From assembly GCA_947483555.1 (NCBI GenBank), contig CANKMW010000002.1, positions 124,001 through 188,000 of the forward strand: DNA of 64,000 nucleotides. The letters are read 5' to 3'. Made by a program: the position numbers and the translations under genes. This DNA is from Myxococcales bacterium. Lineage in GTDB: Bacteria > Myxococcota_A > Polyangia > Haliangiales > Haliangiaceae. Numbering within the stretch: the first letter of the stretch is position 1; each line of letters opens with the position of its first letter. The notes under the pieces are model-generated. The model was not told the origin of the DNA. It ran no database searches and saw only the letters and a list, made by a program, of their open reading frames with translations. Below are positions 29,423 through 40,198 of the stretch, piece by piece.

Positions 29423-30244
29423 TCAGCGCCGGCTGACCCGTTCCTGGGCCCGCACCGCGAGGCGGCCGAGCCCATCGCTGACCGCGCGCGGCGCGAACCG
29501 CGTCAGACCCCATGCCACCCAGGCCTCGGCGGTCACCGGTCGCACCGCGACGTCGTCGCCGATCACGTCGACGATCGCGGCCGCCACCGCCGCCGGCGCC
29601 GTGCCCTTGCGGCGGAACGTCTGCGCGACCTTGGCCTGCAGACCCTCGAGGCCGGGGGCGAAGCGGGTCTGATCGACGATGTTGGTGGCGATCATGCCGG
29701 GGCAGATCGCGGTCACCCGCACGCCCGTGGCGGCCAGCTCGCCGCGCATCGACAGCGTCAAGCCGAGCACCGCAAACTTGGACGCCACGTAGGCGATCGC
29801 CGCCGGCGTCGCGTACAGCCCGAGCATCGACGACACGTTGACGACGTGACCGCGGCCGCGCGCCGCCATCATCGGGGTGAAGAAGTGGCAGCCGTGGACC
29901 ACGCCCATGAGGTTGACGCGCAGCACGCGGTCCCAGTCGTCGAGCGGCGTGTCGAGCACGCCACCGTGCTGGCCGATGCCCGCGTTGTTGACCACCACGT
30001 CGGCCGCCGGCACGCGGTCGTGGACCAGCGCCGCGAAGCGCTCCATCGCGACGCGATCGCCGACGTCGACCACCTCGGCGATCGCCACCCTGGCGCCCAG
30101 CTCGCGACCGAGGTCGTCGAGCGCGACCTGGTTGACGTCGCACAAGGCAAGGGTCGCGCCGCGGGCGGCGAAGGCGTGGGCGGTGGCGCGACCGATGCCG
30201 CTGGCCGCGCCGGTGATCACCACGGTCTGATCGTCGAAGCGCAT
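29423..30244 (-). CDS. Short-chain dehydrogenase/reductase
   Basis: A 273-aa cytoplasmic NAD(P)-dependent oxidoreductase. Cofactor motif TGAASGIG, the NNAG motif (VVNNAGIGQHG), and catalytic Ser (NVSSMLG), Tyr and Lys (AYVASKF) are present. The Asp after the second strand (LALCDVN) suggests preference for NAD. ATG 30244 is chosen; the longer frame extends into the next gene. A 35-bp gap separates it from the upstream PF10118-type hydrolase gene, and a TetR regulator is divergent beyond that, the usual setting for such SDRs in lipid or xenobiotic metabolism. Tyr of the YxxxK motif reads as Y in IAYVASK. Confidence 0.9.
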   Translation of the reverse strand: MRFDDQTVVITGAASGIGRATAHAFAARGATLALCDVNQVALDDLGRELGARVAIAEVVDVGDRVAMERFAALVHDRVPAADVVVNNAGIGQHGGVLDTPLDDWDRVLRVNLMGVVHGCHFFTPMMAARGRGHVVNVSSMLGLYATPAAIAYVASKFAVLGLTLSMRGELAATGVRVTAICPGMIATNIVDQTRFAPGLEGLQAKVAQTFRRKGTAPAAVAAAIVDVIGDDVAVRPVTAEAWVAWGLTRFAPRAVSDGLGRLAVRAQERVSRR

Positions 30245-30279
30245 CGAGTCCTTCACGTTACCTCGGATCGGATCACGAT

Positions 30280-31140
30280 TCAGGCCACGGCTCCGGATGG
30301 ACGACCGGCTTCCTTGCGCGCGCTCTCGGCCCGCGCCAGCAGCTCGCCGGCGAGGTGGTAGTTGTCGTTCTTGTCGGGATGGAAGTCTCGCTTCAGGTAC
30401 TCGCGGATGCCACGCGCGAACACCCGCTTGCCCAGCGGCGCCGGCGTCTTCACGCCGGCGGCCTGCGCCGCCGTGCGCATCGCGCGCAGCCTCCGCAACG
30501 CATCGAGCGGACCGATGCCGTCCTGGCGCAGCAGCATCAGCGTCGCCGCCGCCCACCACACCGACAGCATGGCGGTCGACATCGCCAGCCCGGCGATCCG
30601 CAGCCGGTACGAGGGATCGACCCGCTGCAACACGTCGAAGGCGACCGACTTGTGCTCGAGCTCTTCAGCGGCGTGCCACAGCAGCAGCTCGCGCATGGCG
30701 GGATGCACCAGGTCGAACGGCATCTCGGTCGCGGCGCCCTCGGCCATGATGGCGGTGAAGTGCTCGGCCGCGGCGGTGGTCGCCAGCCGCAGCTTGGGGC
30801 TCGACAGCTTCTCGGTGCGCGACGAGATCCAGGCGTAGACCTTGAGGAACCGATCGATCTCGTAGCCATGCGAGCGCAGGGTGTCGAAGTAGTCCTCGTG
30901 GGCGCGAGCGTGGCGCCCTTCCTGGTTGCCGAAGCCCTTGACGGCGGCGCGCAGCTCCGGGTCCTCGATTCGATCGAGGAAGTGATAGACCGAGCGCACG
31001 AAGAAGCGCTCGCCGTGCGGGAACAAGAGATTGACGCCGTTGGCGATGTGGCTCGGTACCGCTTCGCCGGCGAACCAGTGTTTCGGGACGTCCTGGAAGC
31101 CGAGCGGTGGTTTGCGGGGCGTGATGGTGGGTCGATTCAT
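30280..31140 (-). CDS. Predicted metal-dependent hydrolase (PF10118/COG3687-like)
   Basis: A 286-aa helical protein. Conserved features are FPHGERFFVRSVYHFLDRI, NQEGRHARAHEDYFDTL, AAAEHFTAIM and LLWHAAEELEHKSVAFDVL; the repeated Glu/His pairs match a ferritin-like di-metal hydrolase family of unknown substrate. A hydrophobic helix (IAGLAMSTAMLSVWWAAATLML) lies near the C-terminal third. ATG 31140 is chosen over ATG 31149 because the AGG at about 31150 is better spaced. It is co-oriented with the SDR gene and divergent from a TetR gene; a palindrome at 31178-31196 lies between. Confidence 0.85.
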   Translation of the reverse strand: MNRPTITPRKPPLGFQDVPKHWFAGEAVPSHIANGVNLLFPHGERFFVRSVYHFLDRIEDPELRAAVKGFGNQEGRHARAHEDYFDTLRSHGYEIDRFLKVYAWISSRTEKLSSPKLRLATTAAAEHFTAIMAEGAATEMPFDLVHPAMRELLLWHAAEELEHKSVAFDVLQRVDPSYRLRIAGLAMSTAMLSVWWAAATLMLLRQDGIGPLDALRRLRAMRTAAQAAGVKTPAPLGKRVFARGIREYLKRDFHPDKNDNYHLAGELLARAESARKEAGRPSGAVA

Positions 31141-31177
31141 GGTGGGCATCCTGTCGGATGACCCAACAGTGAGTCTG

Positions 31178-31196
31178 TATTGACCGTCAGTCAATA
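31178..31196. promoter_or_regulatory. Palindrome TATTGAC-N5-GTCAATA, candidate TetR operator
   Basis: Perfect 7-bp arms with a 5-bp spacer, in the gap between the hydrolase and tetR genes, about 38 bp upstream of the hydrolase start. TTGAC...GTCAA-type palindromes are typical TetR-family sites. A second motif, CGTTCAAC, is repeated directly at 31203-31210 and 31219-31226. Confidence 0.6.
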
Positions 31197-31297
31197 GCAA
31201 ATCGTTCAACAGCCGAAACGTTCAACGATCTTAAGATGATCCAGCACCGATCTCGTGTGCCTTGCGTGCAACCAAGGGGACGCGGTACGAGTGGGGG

Positions 31298-32005
31298 ATG
31301 GCCGTGATTCGAGGGCTCCGTCGCCGCCGCCGTGCCGCCGCGCCGGTGGCCGACGATGCCGCGCGGACCCGCCGCCCGCGCCGCCGCATCCGGCTCGAGA
31401 ACGATCAGCGGCGCGCCCAGTTGCTCGCGCTGGGCATCCAGGCGTTCTCGGATCGGACGTACGACGACGTCTCGATCGACGACATCGCCCGCGCCGCCGG
31501 CATCTCGAAGGGCCTGCTCTACCACTACTTCCCGACCAAGCGAGATCTCTACCTCGCCGGCCTGCGCACCACTGCCGACGATCTCATCGCCACCACCACC
31601 GCGGCGGCGTCACCGTCGCTGCCGCCGCTCGAGCGCATGCGCGCCGGCCTCGACGCCTACCTCGATCACGTCTCGCACCATGCCCGCCCGTTCGTCGCCC
31701 TCATGCGCGGCGGGATCGGCTCCGACCCCGAGGTGGTGGCCGTGATCGAGGGCGTCCGCGCCACCTACGTCCAGCGCTTCCTCGAGAACGCCGAGGGCAC
31801 GCCGCTGGCCGGGATGCTGATGGCGAACCGGCCGCTGGTCCGGATCGCTATCCGCGGCTGGATCGGCTTCGTCGAGGCCGCCAGCCTGGAGTGGCTGACC
31901 CGCAAGGACGTCGAGCGCACCACGCTGCGCGACGTCCTGGTCGATGCGCTCCTGGCCAGCCTGCGCATCGGCGCCGCCGGGCCGAGCGGACCGCCGCGGA
32001 CCTGA
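31298..32005 (+). CDS. TetR-family transcriptional regulator
   Basis: A 235-aa regulator. An unusually basic N-terminal extension (IRGLRRRRRAAAP, RTRRPRRRIRLEN) precedes the TetR helix-turn-helix: QLLALGIQAFSDRTYDDVSI, DDIARAAGISKGLLYHYFPTKRDLYLA. The C-terminal ligand domain is unremarkable. The ATG at 31298 is chosen; an in-frame TTG at 31262 is possible. It is divergent from the hydrolase-SDR pair with a palindrome between, so it probably represses that operon. The next gene starts 2 bp after the stop on the same strand. Confidence 0.9.
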   Translation: MAVIRGLRRRRRAAAPVADDAARTRRPRRRIRLENDQRRAQLLALGIQAFSDRTYDDVSIDDIARAAGISKGLLYHYFPTKRDLYLAGLRTTADDLIATTTAAASPSLPPLERMRAGLDAYLDHVSHHARPFVALMRGGIGSDPEVVAVIEGVRATYVQRFLENAEGTPLAGMLMANRPLVRIAIRGWIGFVEAASLEWLTRKDVERTTLRDVLVDALLASLRIGAAGPSGPPRT

Positions 32006-32007
32006 CC

Positions 32008-32874
32008 ATGCGCGCCGCCACACTCCTGCCCGCGCTCGCGATCGTCGCCGCCTGTGGCGACGACGGCGGCGGTGGCGTCGATGCTTCCGACGTCGCCCGC
32101 ACGCTCGCGACCTGCACCACCACCATCGCCTCCGACGCGCCCGCGTTCTACCAGCGCTACTTCCGCTGCGTCACCGTCACCAAGACCGCGACCGGCGTGA
32201 GCATCGCGACCGAAGATCTCCCGCCCCATCCGTCGTACTACTGGGGCGCGGCCAGTCCCAGCTACACGCCGTTCGACACCTCGCGCGGCGCCGGCTACGC
32301 GCCCAATCCCAACACCCTGGCGGCGCAAGATCTGACCATCACGATCCCGGATGCGCCGGTCGCCGCCGGGGTCACGATCACGCCCGATCTCGTCGACGCC
32401 GAGGCCGGCACCAACGCCGCCGAGTACGCCGGCGGGCCGATCGGCGTGGCGCTCGACTCGGTGGCCTTGTTCAGCGGCATGGCCGCGCCGGGCATGGACA
32501 TCGCCGAGGAGCGCTTCACGTTCGACAACCACGAGGGACACCCCGAGATGCGCGGCGCCTACCACTACCACCGTCCGACGCCCGGCCCGCTCGAGGTGCT
32601 GGTCGCCACCGGTGCGGTGACGACCTCGGTCCCCGGCAGCGCCGAGCTCGAGCTCTACGGCATCCTGTGCGACGGCACGGTGGTGCTGGGCTGCGTCGAG
32701 CTCGACGGCACCGCCACGTCGGGCCTCGACGCGCAGGGTGGCCACCTCGGCGACCTGCGCGCCGCCGATGGCACCACGTACTTCACCGCTCGCTACCACA
32801 CCCACGTCTGCGCCGACGCCCGCGGCCACGGCTACACGCCCGAGATCCACTACTACGCCGCCTGCGCGCGCTGA
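32008..32874 (+). CDS. YHYH-domain lipoprotein
   Basis: A 288-aa exported lipoprotein (lipobox IVAAC, ACGDDGGGG). The mature protein has the YHYH signature: EERFTFDNHEGHPEMRGAYHYH, together with AGYAPNPNTLAAQDLTITIP and a late YHTHVCADARGHGYTPEIHY. The family is secreted and of unknown function; the clustered His suggests metal binding. Start ATG 32008 lies 2 bp after the tetR stop, so both may be co-transcribed. It converges on the ATP-grasp gene, whose stop is one base away. Confidence 0.85.
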   Translation: MRAATLLPALAIVAACGDDGGGGVDASDVARTLATCTTTIASDAPAFYQRYFRCVTVTKTATGVSIATEDLPPHPSYYWGAASPSYTPFDTSRGAGYAPNPNTLAAQDLTITIPDAPVAAGVTITPDLVDAEAGTNAAEYAGGPIGVALDSVALFSGMAAPGMDIAEERFTFDNHEGHPEMRGAYHYHRPTPGPLEVLVATGAVTTSVPGSAELELYGILCDGTVVLGCVELDGTATSGLDAQGGHLGDLRAADGTTYFTARYHTHVCADARGHGYTPEIHYYAACAR

Positions 32875-32875
32875 C

Positions 32876-33988
32876 TCAGAACTCGCGCCACTCGCGGCGC
32901 CGATCGTGGATGCGGACCAGGTTGCGGAGCAGGAAGCGTGGCTGCCGCCAGTCACGGCCCTGGTCCCCGAACAGGTCGCGGACCGCCTGCGCCACGCCAC
33001 GAAAGCTGCGGTGCCGGGACGACAGCAGGTAGCGCGGGAAGATCATGCACTCGTGGTTGGCGGCGAACGACAGATCGGCGGGTGGAACCCGACCGGCGAG
33101 CAGCTCGACGAACGGCGTGAACAGGTCGACGCCGGCCCGGCTCGCACCCGCGATCGAACCCCACGGACGCGGATTCACCTCGAGCAGCACGTGGGCGCCG
33201 TCGGGCCGCCGGATCAGATCCGCGCTCGCGAAGCCGGTCCAGCGCAGCTCGCGGAACACGCGCAGCCCGGTCTCGATCAAGGCGGCGTCGTCATCCGAGC
33301 GCAGGCGGATCGCCGGCCCGGTGCGAGCCGGATACTGCTCGAGCTTCTCGGCGGCGTAGAGCCGTAGCGCGCGTCCGGCGTGGAACATCCCGCCGAGCAG
33401 GCAGGTCGGGCCCGCGACCCAGGTCTGGACCGACCAGTCGCCGCCCAGGGCGCGGGCCCGCTCGATCGCGCGCGCCAGCGCCGCCCGGGTGTCGACGATC
33501 CGGACCCGGGTCCCGGCGCTGCCGGTCGCGCCCTTGACGACCAGCGGCAGGCCGAGCTCGCGCACGAGGTCGTCGCTCGCCAGTCCGGGATCGAGCCGCA
33601 GCTGGCGCGGAACCTCGAGCCCGCGCCCCGCCATGTGCTCGAGCAAGGCGTGCTTGTCGCGCAACAGCCGCCGCTGGTCACGGTCGGTGCGAGGGAAGAT
33701 GCGTTCGCTCCACGATGGCGTCGCGTCCCACAGCCGGTACATCGCGGCCTCGGTCAGCGGCACGACGTGGTCGAAGCGCTCGCCGGCCATCAGCTGCTCG
33801 AGCTGGGCCAGAAACCGCGCGCTGGCCACGGGTGCCGCCGCCGACCAGGTCACGGTGCCACGCTGGTGGCTGCCGCTGCGACCGCCGGCGGTCAGCACCG
33901 TGGCGGCGTGGCCAGCTCGCTCGAGAGCCGCCGCCACGGATGACGTCTGGCTCCAGCCTTCGTCGATGAGTAACACCCGGCGCGACAC
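32876..33988 (-). CDS. ATP-grasp family ligase
   Basis: A 370-aa cytoplasmic enzyme. An N-terminal pre-ATP-grasp domain (RRVLLIDEGWSQTSSVAAAL, HVVPLTEAAMYRLWD) leads to the ATP-grasp core: RRLLRDKHALLEHM, LPLVVKGATGSAGTRV with the ATP-binding Lys, VQTWVAGP, and VLLEVNPRPWGSIAGAS with metal-binding Glu and Asn. This layout fits carboxylate-amine ligases of the PylC/carbamoyl-phosphate-like type. Substrate unknown. GTG 33988 is chosen; residues further upstream do not begin with a usable start other than TTG 34030. Divergent from the glycosyltransferase gene (103-bp gap), so a surface-glycan role is possible. Confidence 0.85.
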   Translation of the reverse strand: MSRRVLLIDEGWSQTSSVAAALERAGHAATVLTAGGRSGSHQRGTVTWSAAAPVASARFLAQLEQLMAGERFDHVVPLTEAAMYRLWDATPSWSERIFPRTDRDQRRLLRDKHALLEHMAGRGLEVPRQLRLDPGLASDDLVRELGLPLVVKGATGSAGTRVRIVDTRAALARAIERARALGGDWSVQTWVAGPTCLLGGMFHAGRALRLYAAEKLEQYPARTGPAIRLRSDDDAALIETGLRVFRELRWTGFASADLIRRPDGAHVLLEVNPRPWGSIAGASRAGVDLFTPFVELLAGRVPPADLSFAANHECMIFPRYLLSSRHRSFRGVAQAVRDLFGDQGRDWRQPRFLLRNLVRIHDRRREWREF

Positions 33989-34091
33989 GATCGCGACCAG
34001 TCTAACCGGGCGGCGGTCGGCGTGGCGCAACCGCCGTCACGCGACCTGGCAACGAGTTGACCGCGCCGCCGCCACCCTCGATGCTGTCGGG

Positions 34092-35297
34092 GTGAGCGTG
34101 CAGGTGCTCGGCGGCCTGGTCCATGCGCTGGCGATGGTGGTGTTCCTCAACCGCTACGTCGGCGGCATGATCGTGCGCGTGCTGCGCGGCAAGACCTGGG
34201 ACCAGACCACCGACGACTTCGAGCCGACGGTGACTGTGATCGTGCCGCTGTTCAACGAGGGCGCGGGCATCGCCGACACGCTGACCAGCGTGCTGGCGTC
34301 GGACTACCCGACCACCAAGCTCGACGTGGTCTGCGTCGACGATTGCTCGACCGACGACAGCCACGAGCGCGCCGTCGAGGTGGCGCGCGGCGCCGGCGGG
34401 CGTCTCGTGGTGGCCCGCAATCCGCGCAACCTGGGCAAGCGCCGATCGATTCTCGAGGCGGTGCGAGGTTCGAGCAGCGAGATCATCGTGTCGGTCGACT
34501 CCGACGTCGTGATCGATCGCGGGGCGATCCGGCAACTGGTCCGCCGCTTCACCAGCCCGCGGATCGGCGCGGTCGGCGGCTGGGTCGACGTGCGCAACAA
34601 GCACGACAACTGGCTGACCCGGATGCAGACCGTGCAGTACTGGTACGCGTACTTCGTCATGCGCAACATCGAGCGCGCGTTCAAGCGCGTCTTGACGCTG
34701 TCGGGCTGCCTCACCGCGTACCGGCGCTCGGTCCTGATCGAGCTCGAGCCGGTGCTCGCCGACCGCAACATCCTCGGCGTGTCGATCAGGTACGGCGAGG
34801 ACCGCTTCCTGGCCCGGCAGATCGTGAAGGCCGGCTATCTCACCACGCTGGCGCTCGAGGCCCGCTGCCGCACCTACGTGCCGGGCACCTTGTCGACCTA
34901 CTTCTCCCAGACCCTGCGCTGGCGACGCTCGCACCTCGTCGACTACGCCGGCGGCATGAGCCACGTGTGGCGGCTCAATCCGCTGATCGCGATCAACTAC
35001 TTCGCGATGTTCGTCGTGATGTTGGCCTACCCGGTGGCGCTGGTCCGGGTGCTTTCAGCAGGCGCGTTCTTCCCGGCGGTGCTGCTGCACTTCCAGACCC
35101 TGGCGCTGTTCGGGCTCTACTACCGGCACCGGGTCCGCGACTTCGCAGCCGAGGACCGGGTCGGCGCGCTGTCGTTCGTGGCCCAGTCCCTGGTCATGCC
35201 GGTCAGCTTCGCGCTCTTGACGCCGCTCGCCCTGCTCACGCTCGACTCCGACAGCTGGGAGACCCGCGGTCATGACCAGCTCGATCCGGCCCGCTGA
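34092..35297 (+). CDS. Processive family-2 glycosyltransferase (hyaluronan/chitin-synthase-like)
   Basis: A 401-aa inner-membrane glycosyltransferase. One N-terminal helix (VQVLGGLVHALAMVVFLNRYVGG), then a GT-A domain: TVTVIVPLFNEGAGI, VVCVDDCSTDDS, SVDSDVVID (DxD), the acceptor-site GEDR and the QTLRWRRS motif that marks processive enzymes such as HasA, NodC and cellulose synthase. Three or four C-terminal helices form the export channel. It probably polymerises and extrudes a polysaccharide. GTG 34092 is chosen; GTG 34098 is also possible. Its stop directly abuts the stop of the convergent acetyltransferase gene. Confidence 0.9.
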   Translation: MSVQVLGGLVHALAMVVFLNRYVGGMIVRVLRGKTWDQTTDDFEPTVTVIVPLFNEGAGIADTLTSVLASDYPTTKLDVVCVDDCSTDDSHERAVEVARGAGGRLVVARNPRNLGKRRSILEAVRGSSSEIIVSVDSDVVIDRGAIRQLVRRFTSPRIGAVGGWVDVRNKHDNWLTRMQTVQYWYAYFVMRNIERAFKRVLTLSGCLTAYRRSVLIELEPVLADRNILGVSIRYGEDRFLARQIVKAGYLTTLALEARCRTYVPGTLSTYFSQTLRWRRSHLVDYAGGMSHVWRLNPLIAINYFAMFVVMLAYPVALVRVLSAGAFFPAVLLHFQTLALFGLYYRHRVRDFAAEDRVGALSFVAQSLVMPVSFALLTPLALLTLDSDSWETRGHDQLDPAR

Positions 35298-35846
35298 TCA
35301 GGCCCGCCGCTCGTACGTGAGCAGCACCGTGGGGGCGCCGCCGTGCCGGGTCTCGACACAGGACACCCGCGCGAAGCCGGCGCGTTCGGCGACGGCGATC
35401 GACGCCGCGTTGCGGCCGTCCATCACGGCGATCACCCGCGCCAGCGCGCGGCGACCGAGCAGCCAATCACTGACGGCACGCACCGCCTCGGTCGCGTAGC
35501 CGCGGCGCTGGTACGGCGGCGCCACCGTGTAGCCGATCTCGGCAGCATCGTGCGCCTCGGTGAGACGGCGGACGCCGAGATCGCCGACCAGCGCCCCACC
35601 CGCGCGCTCGACGAGCGCGAGCTGGAACCAGGCGCCCGGTACATCACACGGGATCCGCGACTGCATCGCCGTCAGATCACGCTCGATCTCCGAGCGGTCG
35701 ACCACGCCCCAGCCCTGGTAGCGGGCCACGGTCGGATCGCGGTGGTAGGCGGCGACCGCCGCCGCCTCGGCCACCGCGAGCGGGCGGAGCAGCAGGTGCT
35801 CGGCCACGATCGGGGCGAACCGTGGCGCGAGCTCCATGGTCGTCAT
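35298..35846 (-). CDS. GNAT-family N-acetyltransferase (RimJ/RimL-like)
   Basis: A 182-aa cytoplasmic acetyltransferase. [49 protein letters not shown] (acetyl-CoA binding, QRRGYA) and [23 protein letters not shown] match ribosomal-protein acetyltransferase relatives. The target is unknown. ATG 35846 lies 4 bp downstream of the lon stop, so it is probably read through from lon; ATG 35837 is an alternative start. Its stop codon abuts that of the convergent glycosyltransferase gene with no gap. Confidence 0.88.
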   Translation of the reverse strand: MTTMELAPRFAPIVAEHLLLRPLAVAEAAAVAAYHRDPTVARYQGWGVVDRSEIERDLTAMQSRIPCDVPGAWFQLALVERAGGALVGDLGVRRLTEAHDAAEIGYTVAPPYQRRGYATEAVRAVSDWLLGRRALARVIAVMDGRNAASIAVAERAGFARVSCVETRHGGAPTVLLTYERRA

Positions 35847-35850
35847 CCGG

Positions 35851-38283
<2,433 letters not shown>

Positions 38284-38392
38284 GGGGGCTACTCTATGCC
38301 CACACCCTCAGGAGGCAAGTTCCAGGCAAGGGGGCCAGAAGAAGTCGCTGGCCAGCTCCGGAGCGGATCTGCTGAAATGATCTGGACTTTCT

Positions 38393-38436
38393 TCGTGGTA
38401 TTTTTGCCACGACAAGTGCGGCTTTTTTGCCACGAC
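38393..38436 (-). promoter_or_regulatory. Direct repeats and hairpin upstream of lon
   Basis: On the lon strand GTCGTGGCAAAAA occurs twice, at 38436-38424 and 38413-38401, 23 bp apart. The proximal copy continues into an inverted repeat TCGTGG-N8-CCACGA (38393-38412). The block is about 110-153 bp before the lon start. It is not a CIRCE, HAIR or CtsR box. A heat-shock or stress regulator site is possible. Confidence 0.4.
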
Positions 38437-38554
38437 CCTCGCAAAGCCCGATCCTGTAAGCCCTCGGTCTTGTAGCTCTACCGATCGACGGATGGTGACC
38501 CAACCCACGCGCGCCAGGGTGGTATGGCGGGTGCTGTGATGTGGAGGAGCCCGC

Positions 38555-40111
38555 ATGGACTCCCTCCCGTACGAGATCTACCTGGTCGTCGACAACGCTC
38601 GGTCGCAAGCGCTCACCCGCGCCTGGGACCGCTTCGACGATCCTTCGGTCGCCACCGTCGACCTGTACTTCCGCGCCAACACGGACGTGGCCCTGGTCGC
38701 GGTCCACCTCCGCACCGGTCGCGATCGTGGCCGCTGGATCGGGCAGGTGGTCGCGAGCGGCGTCGCGGTGATCGACCCGGCGCGGATGGGCGACGGCGAC
38801 CGGCGCGCGTTCTTCGCGACCTACCTGCAGTCGTACGAGATCGTGGCCCGCGGCTGCTCCGGAGTTGCCGGTGCGATGACCGCGCTGCGCTCGCGTCCCG
38901 CCGCACCCAGCGCGCGGGGTACGGGTCCGGCGTCGGCGATCACCGGCGACCGCGACCTCGAACGGCCGCGACTGGGCTCGGAGCCCGACGCACCGGCGTT
39001 GCCTCCGATCCCGACCGTGGGGCGCGGCGCGTCGACGCGCGCCACGACGCTCGGCATGGGCGCCATCCGCAATCCCGATCCGCCGCCGGCTCGGGCCCGG
39101 ACGATCGGCGACCGCGGCCGCGACACCGAGCCGCTGGCACCGGCGCCCTCGGCGGTGGTCGGGCAGACGGTGACGGTGCGCTTCCTGCGCGGCGGCACGT
39201 GGTCGCCGGCGCGCCTGCGCTCGCTGTCGGCGCGGGGCGCGTACCTGGTGACCGGCGCGCCACCGCGGCTCAACGACGACGTCCACGTCGCGCTCGAGCT
39301 GGGCGAGCGATCGGCGGTGGTGCGCGGCTGCGTCTATCACGTCACCACCGCGCGTGATGCCGCCGAGACCGGCTCGAGCGGGTTCGCGGTCCGCTTCCCG
39401 ATCGATCCCGGGCCGACCCGCGACCGCCTCGTCGAGCTGTTGCAGCAGGCGCGGACCGAGGGCGTCGTGCTCAAGCCGCCGCCGTCACGCACGTCGGTCC
39501 GCTTCCCGGTCCGCTGGCCGGTCGAGCTGCGCGGTGCCGACGGCCAGACCGTCGACGTCCTCGACGTGTCGCTCGGTGGCCTGTTCATCAGCGCGCCGTC
39601 GCCGCTGCACGATGCCATGATGACGGCCGTGGTGCCGATCGACGTCGGCGATCCGCCGATCGAGATGCGGGTCCGCGTGGCCCGTGCGATCACCTCGTCC
39701 GACGCAACGACGCGCGGCCTGACCGCCGGCTACGGGGTCGAGATCGTCGACATGAGCGAGGGCGACCGGGTGCGCTGGACCAGGTTCCTGGGCCGCGTCG
39801 AGCGACGGTCCGGTAAGTCGGTGCTGGTCGGTGCCGCCCCGCGCCGGCTCGAGGCGATCACGCGCGCGCTGACCGACGCCGGCTACGCGGTGACCTCGAG
39901 CGCCGACGCCGGTACGCTGGTCCGCCTCGCCGACGGACCGACCCTGCCTGATGTCGCGGTGATCGACGAGAGTCTGCTCGAGCAAGGCGTGAGCTCGGCG
40001 TGGCTGGAGCAGATGTTCACCGAGCGCCAGGTGCCCTGCGTCACCGTGCGCGGCGACGCGGGGCGGGCCCGGCTGGTCGTCGACCGGCTGCTGGCGGTGG
40101 CGGCGCGGTGA
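38555..40111 (+). CDS. Tandem PilZ-domain protein with pseudo-receiver tail
   Basis: A 518-aa cytoplasmic protein. The first ~100 residues (LPYEIYLVVDNARSQALTRAW...FFATYLQSYEIVARG) are of no recognised family. Two PilZ-like beta-barrels follow: one at about 195-290 (VTVRFLRGGTWSPARLRSLS, ARGAYLVTG) that lacks the canonical Arg box, and one at about 308-405 with RFPVRWPVEL and DVSLGGLFIS, the RxxxR and D/NxSxxG motifs that bind c-di-GMP. The last ~100 residues look like a receiver without the acid pair (LVGAAPRRLEAITRALTDAGYAV, VAVIDESLL). Shine-Dalgarno GGAGGAG lies at 38543-38549. It may transmit c-di-GMP signals; partners are not visible. Confidence 0.85.
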   Translation: MDSLPYEIYLVVDNARSQALTRAWDRFDDPSVATVDLYFRANTDVALVAVHLRTGRDRGRWIGQVVASGVAVIDPARMGDGDRRAFFATYLQSYEIVARGCSGVAGAMTALRSRPAAPSARGTGPASAITGDRDLERPRLGSEPDAPALPPIPTVGRGASTRATTLGMGAIRNPDPPPARARTIGDRGRDTEPLAPAPSAVVGQTVTVRFLRGGTWSPARLRSLSARGAYLVTGAPPRLNDDVHVALELGERSAVVRGCVYHVTTARDAAETGSSGFAVRFPIDPGPTRDRLVELLQQARTEGVVLKPPPSRTSVRFPVRWPVELRGADGQTVDVLDVSLGGLFISAPSPLHDAMMTAVVPIDVGDPPIEMRVRVARAITSSDATTRGLTAGYGVEIVDMSEGDRVRWTRFLGRVERRSGKSVLVGAAPRRLEAITRALTDAGYAVTSSADAGTLVRLADGPTLPDVAVIDESLLEQGVSSAWLEQMFTERQVPCVTVRGDAGRARLVVDRLLAVAAR

Positions 40112-40198
40112 GTCCCGGCGCCGGCATCGGCATCGGCACCGCCTGCCGCCAGACCCAGCGATCCACCCCGAGGTAGGATCGCGGCCCATGGAACCCGG

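Noticed and set aside
29223-30143. Alternative long frame across the SDR gene
   Set aside because: Arg/Gly-rich shadow; the SDR frame has a complete catalytic and cofactor motif set.
38416-38432. Sigma-54 promoter reading of the lon upstream repeat (TGGCA-N8-GC)
   Set aside because: GG and GC are spaced correctly, but the -12 region reads CCGCA, not TTGCA, and the same repeat recurs without a GC, so a repeat motif is the better reading.
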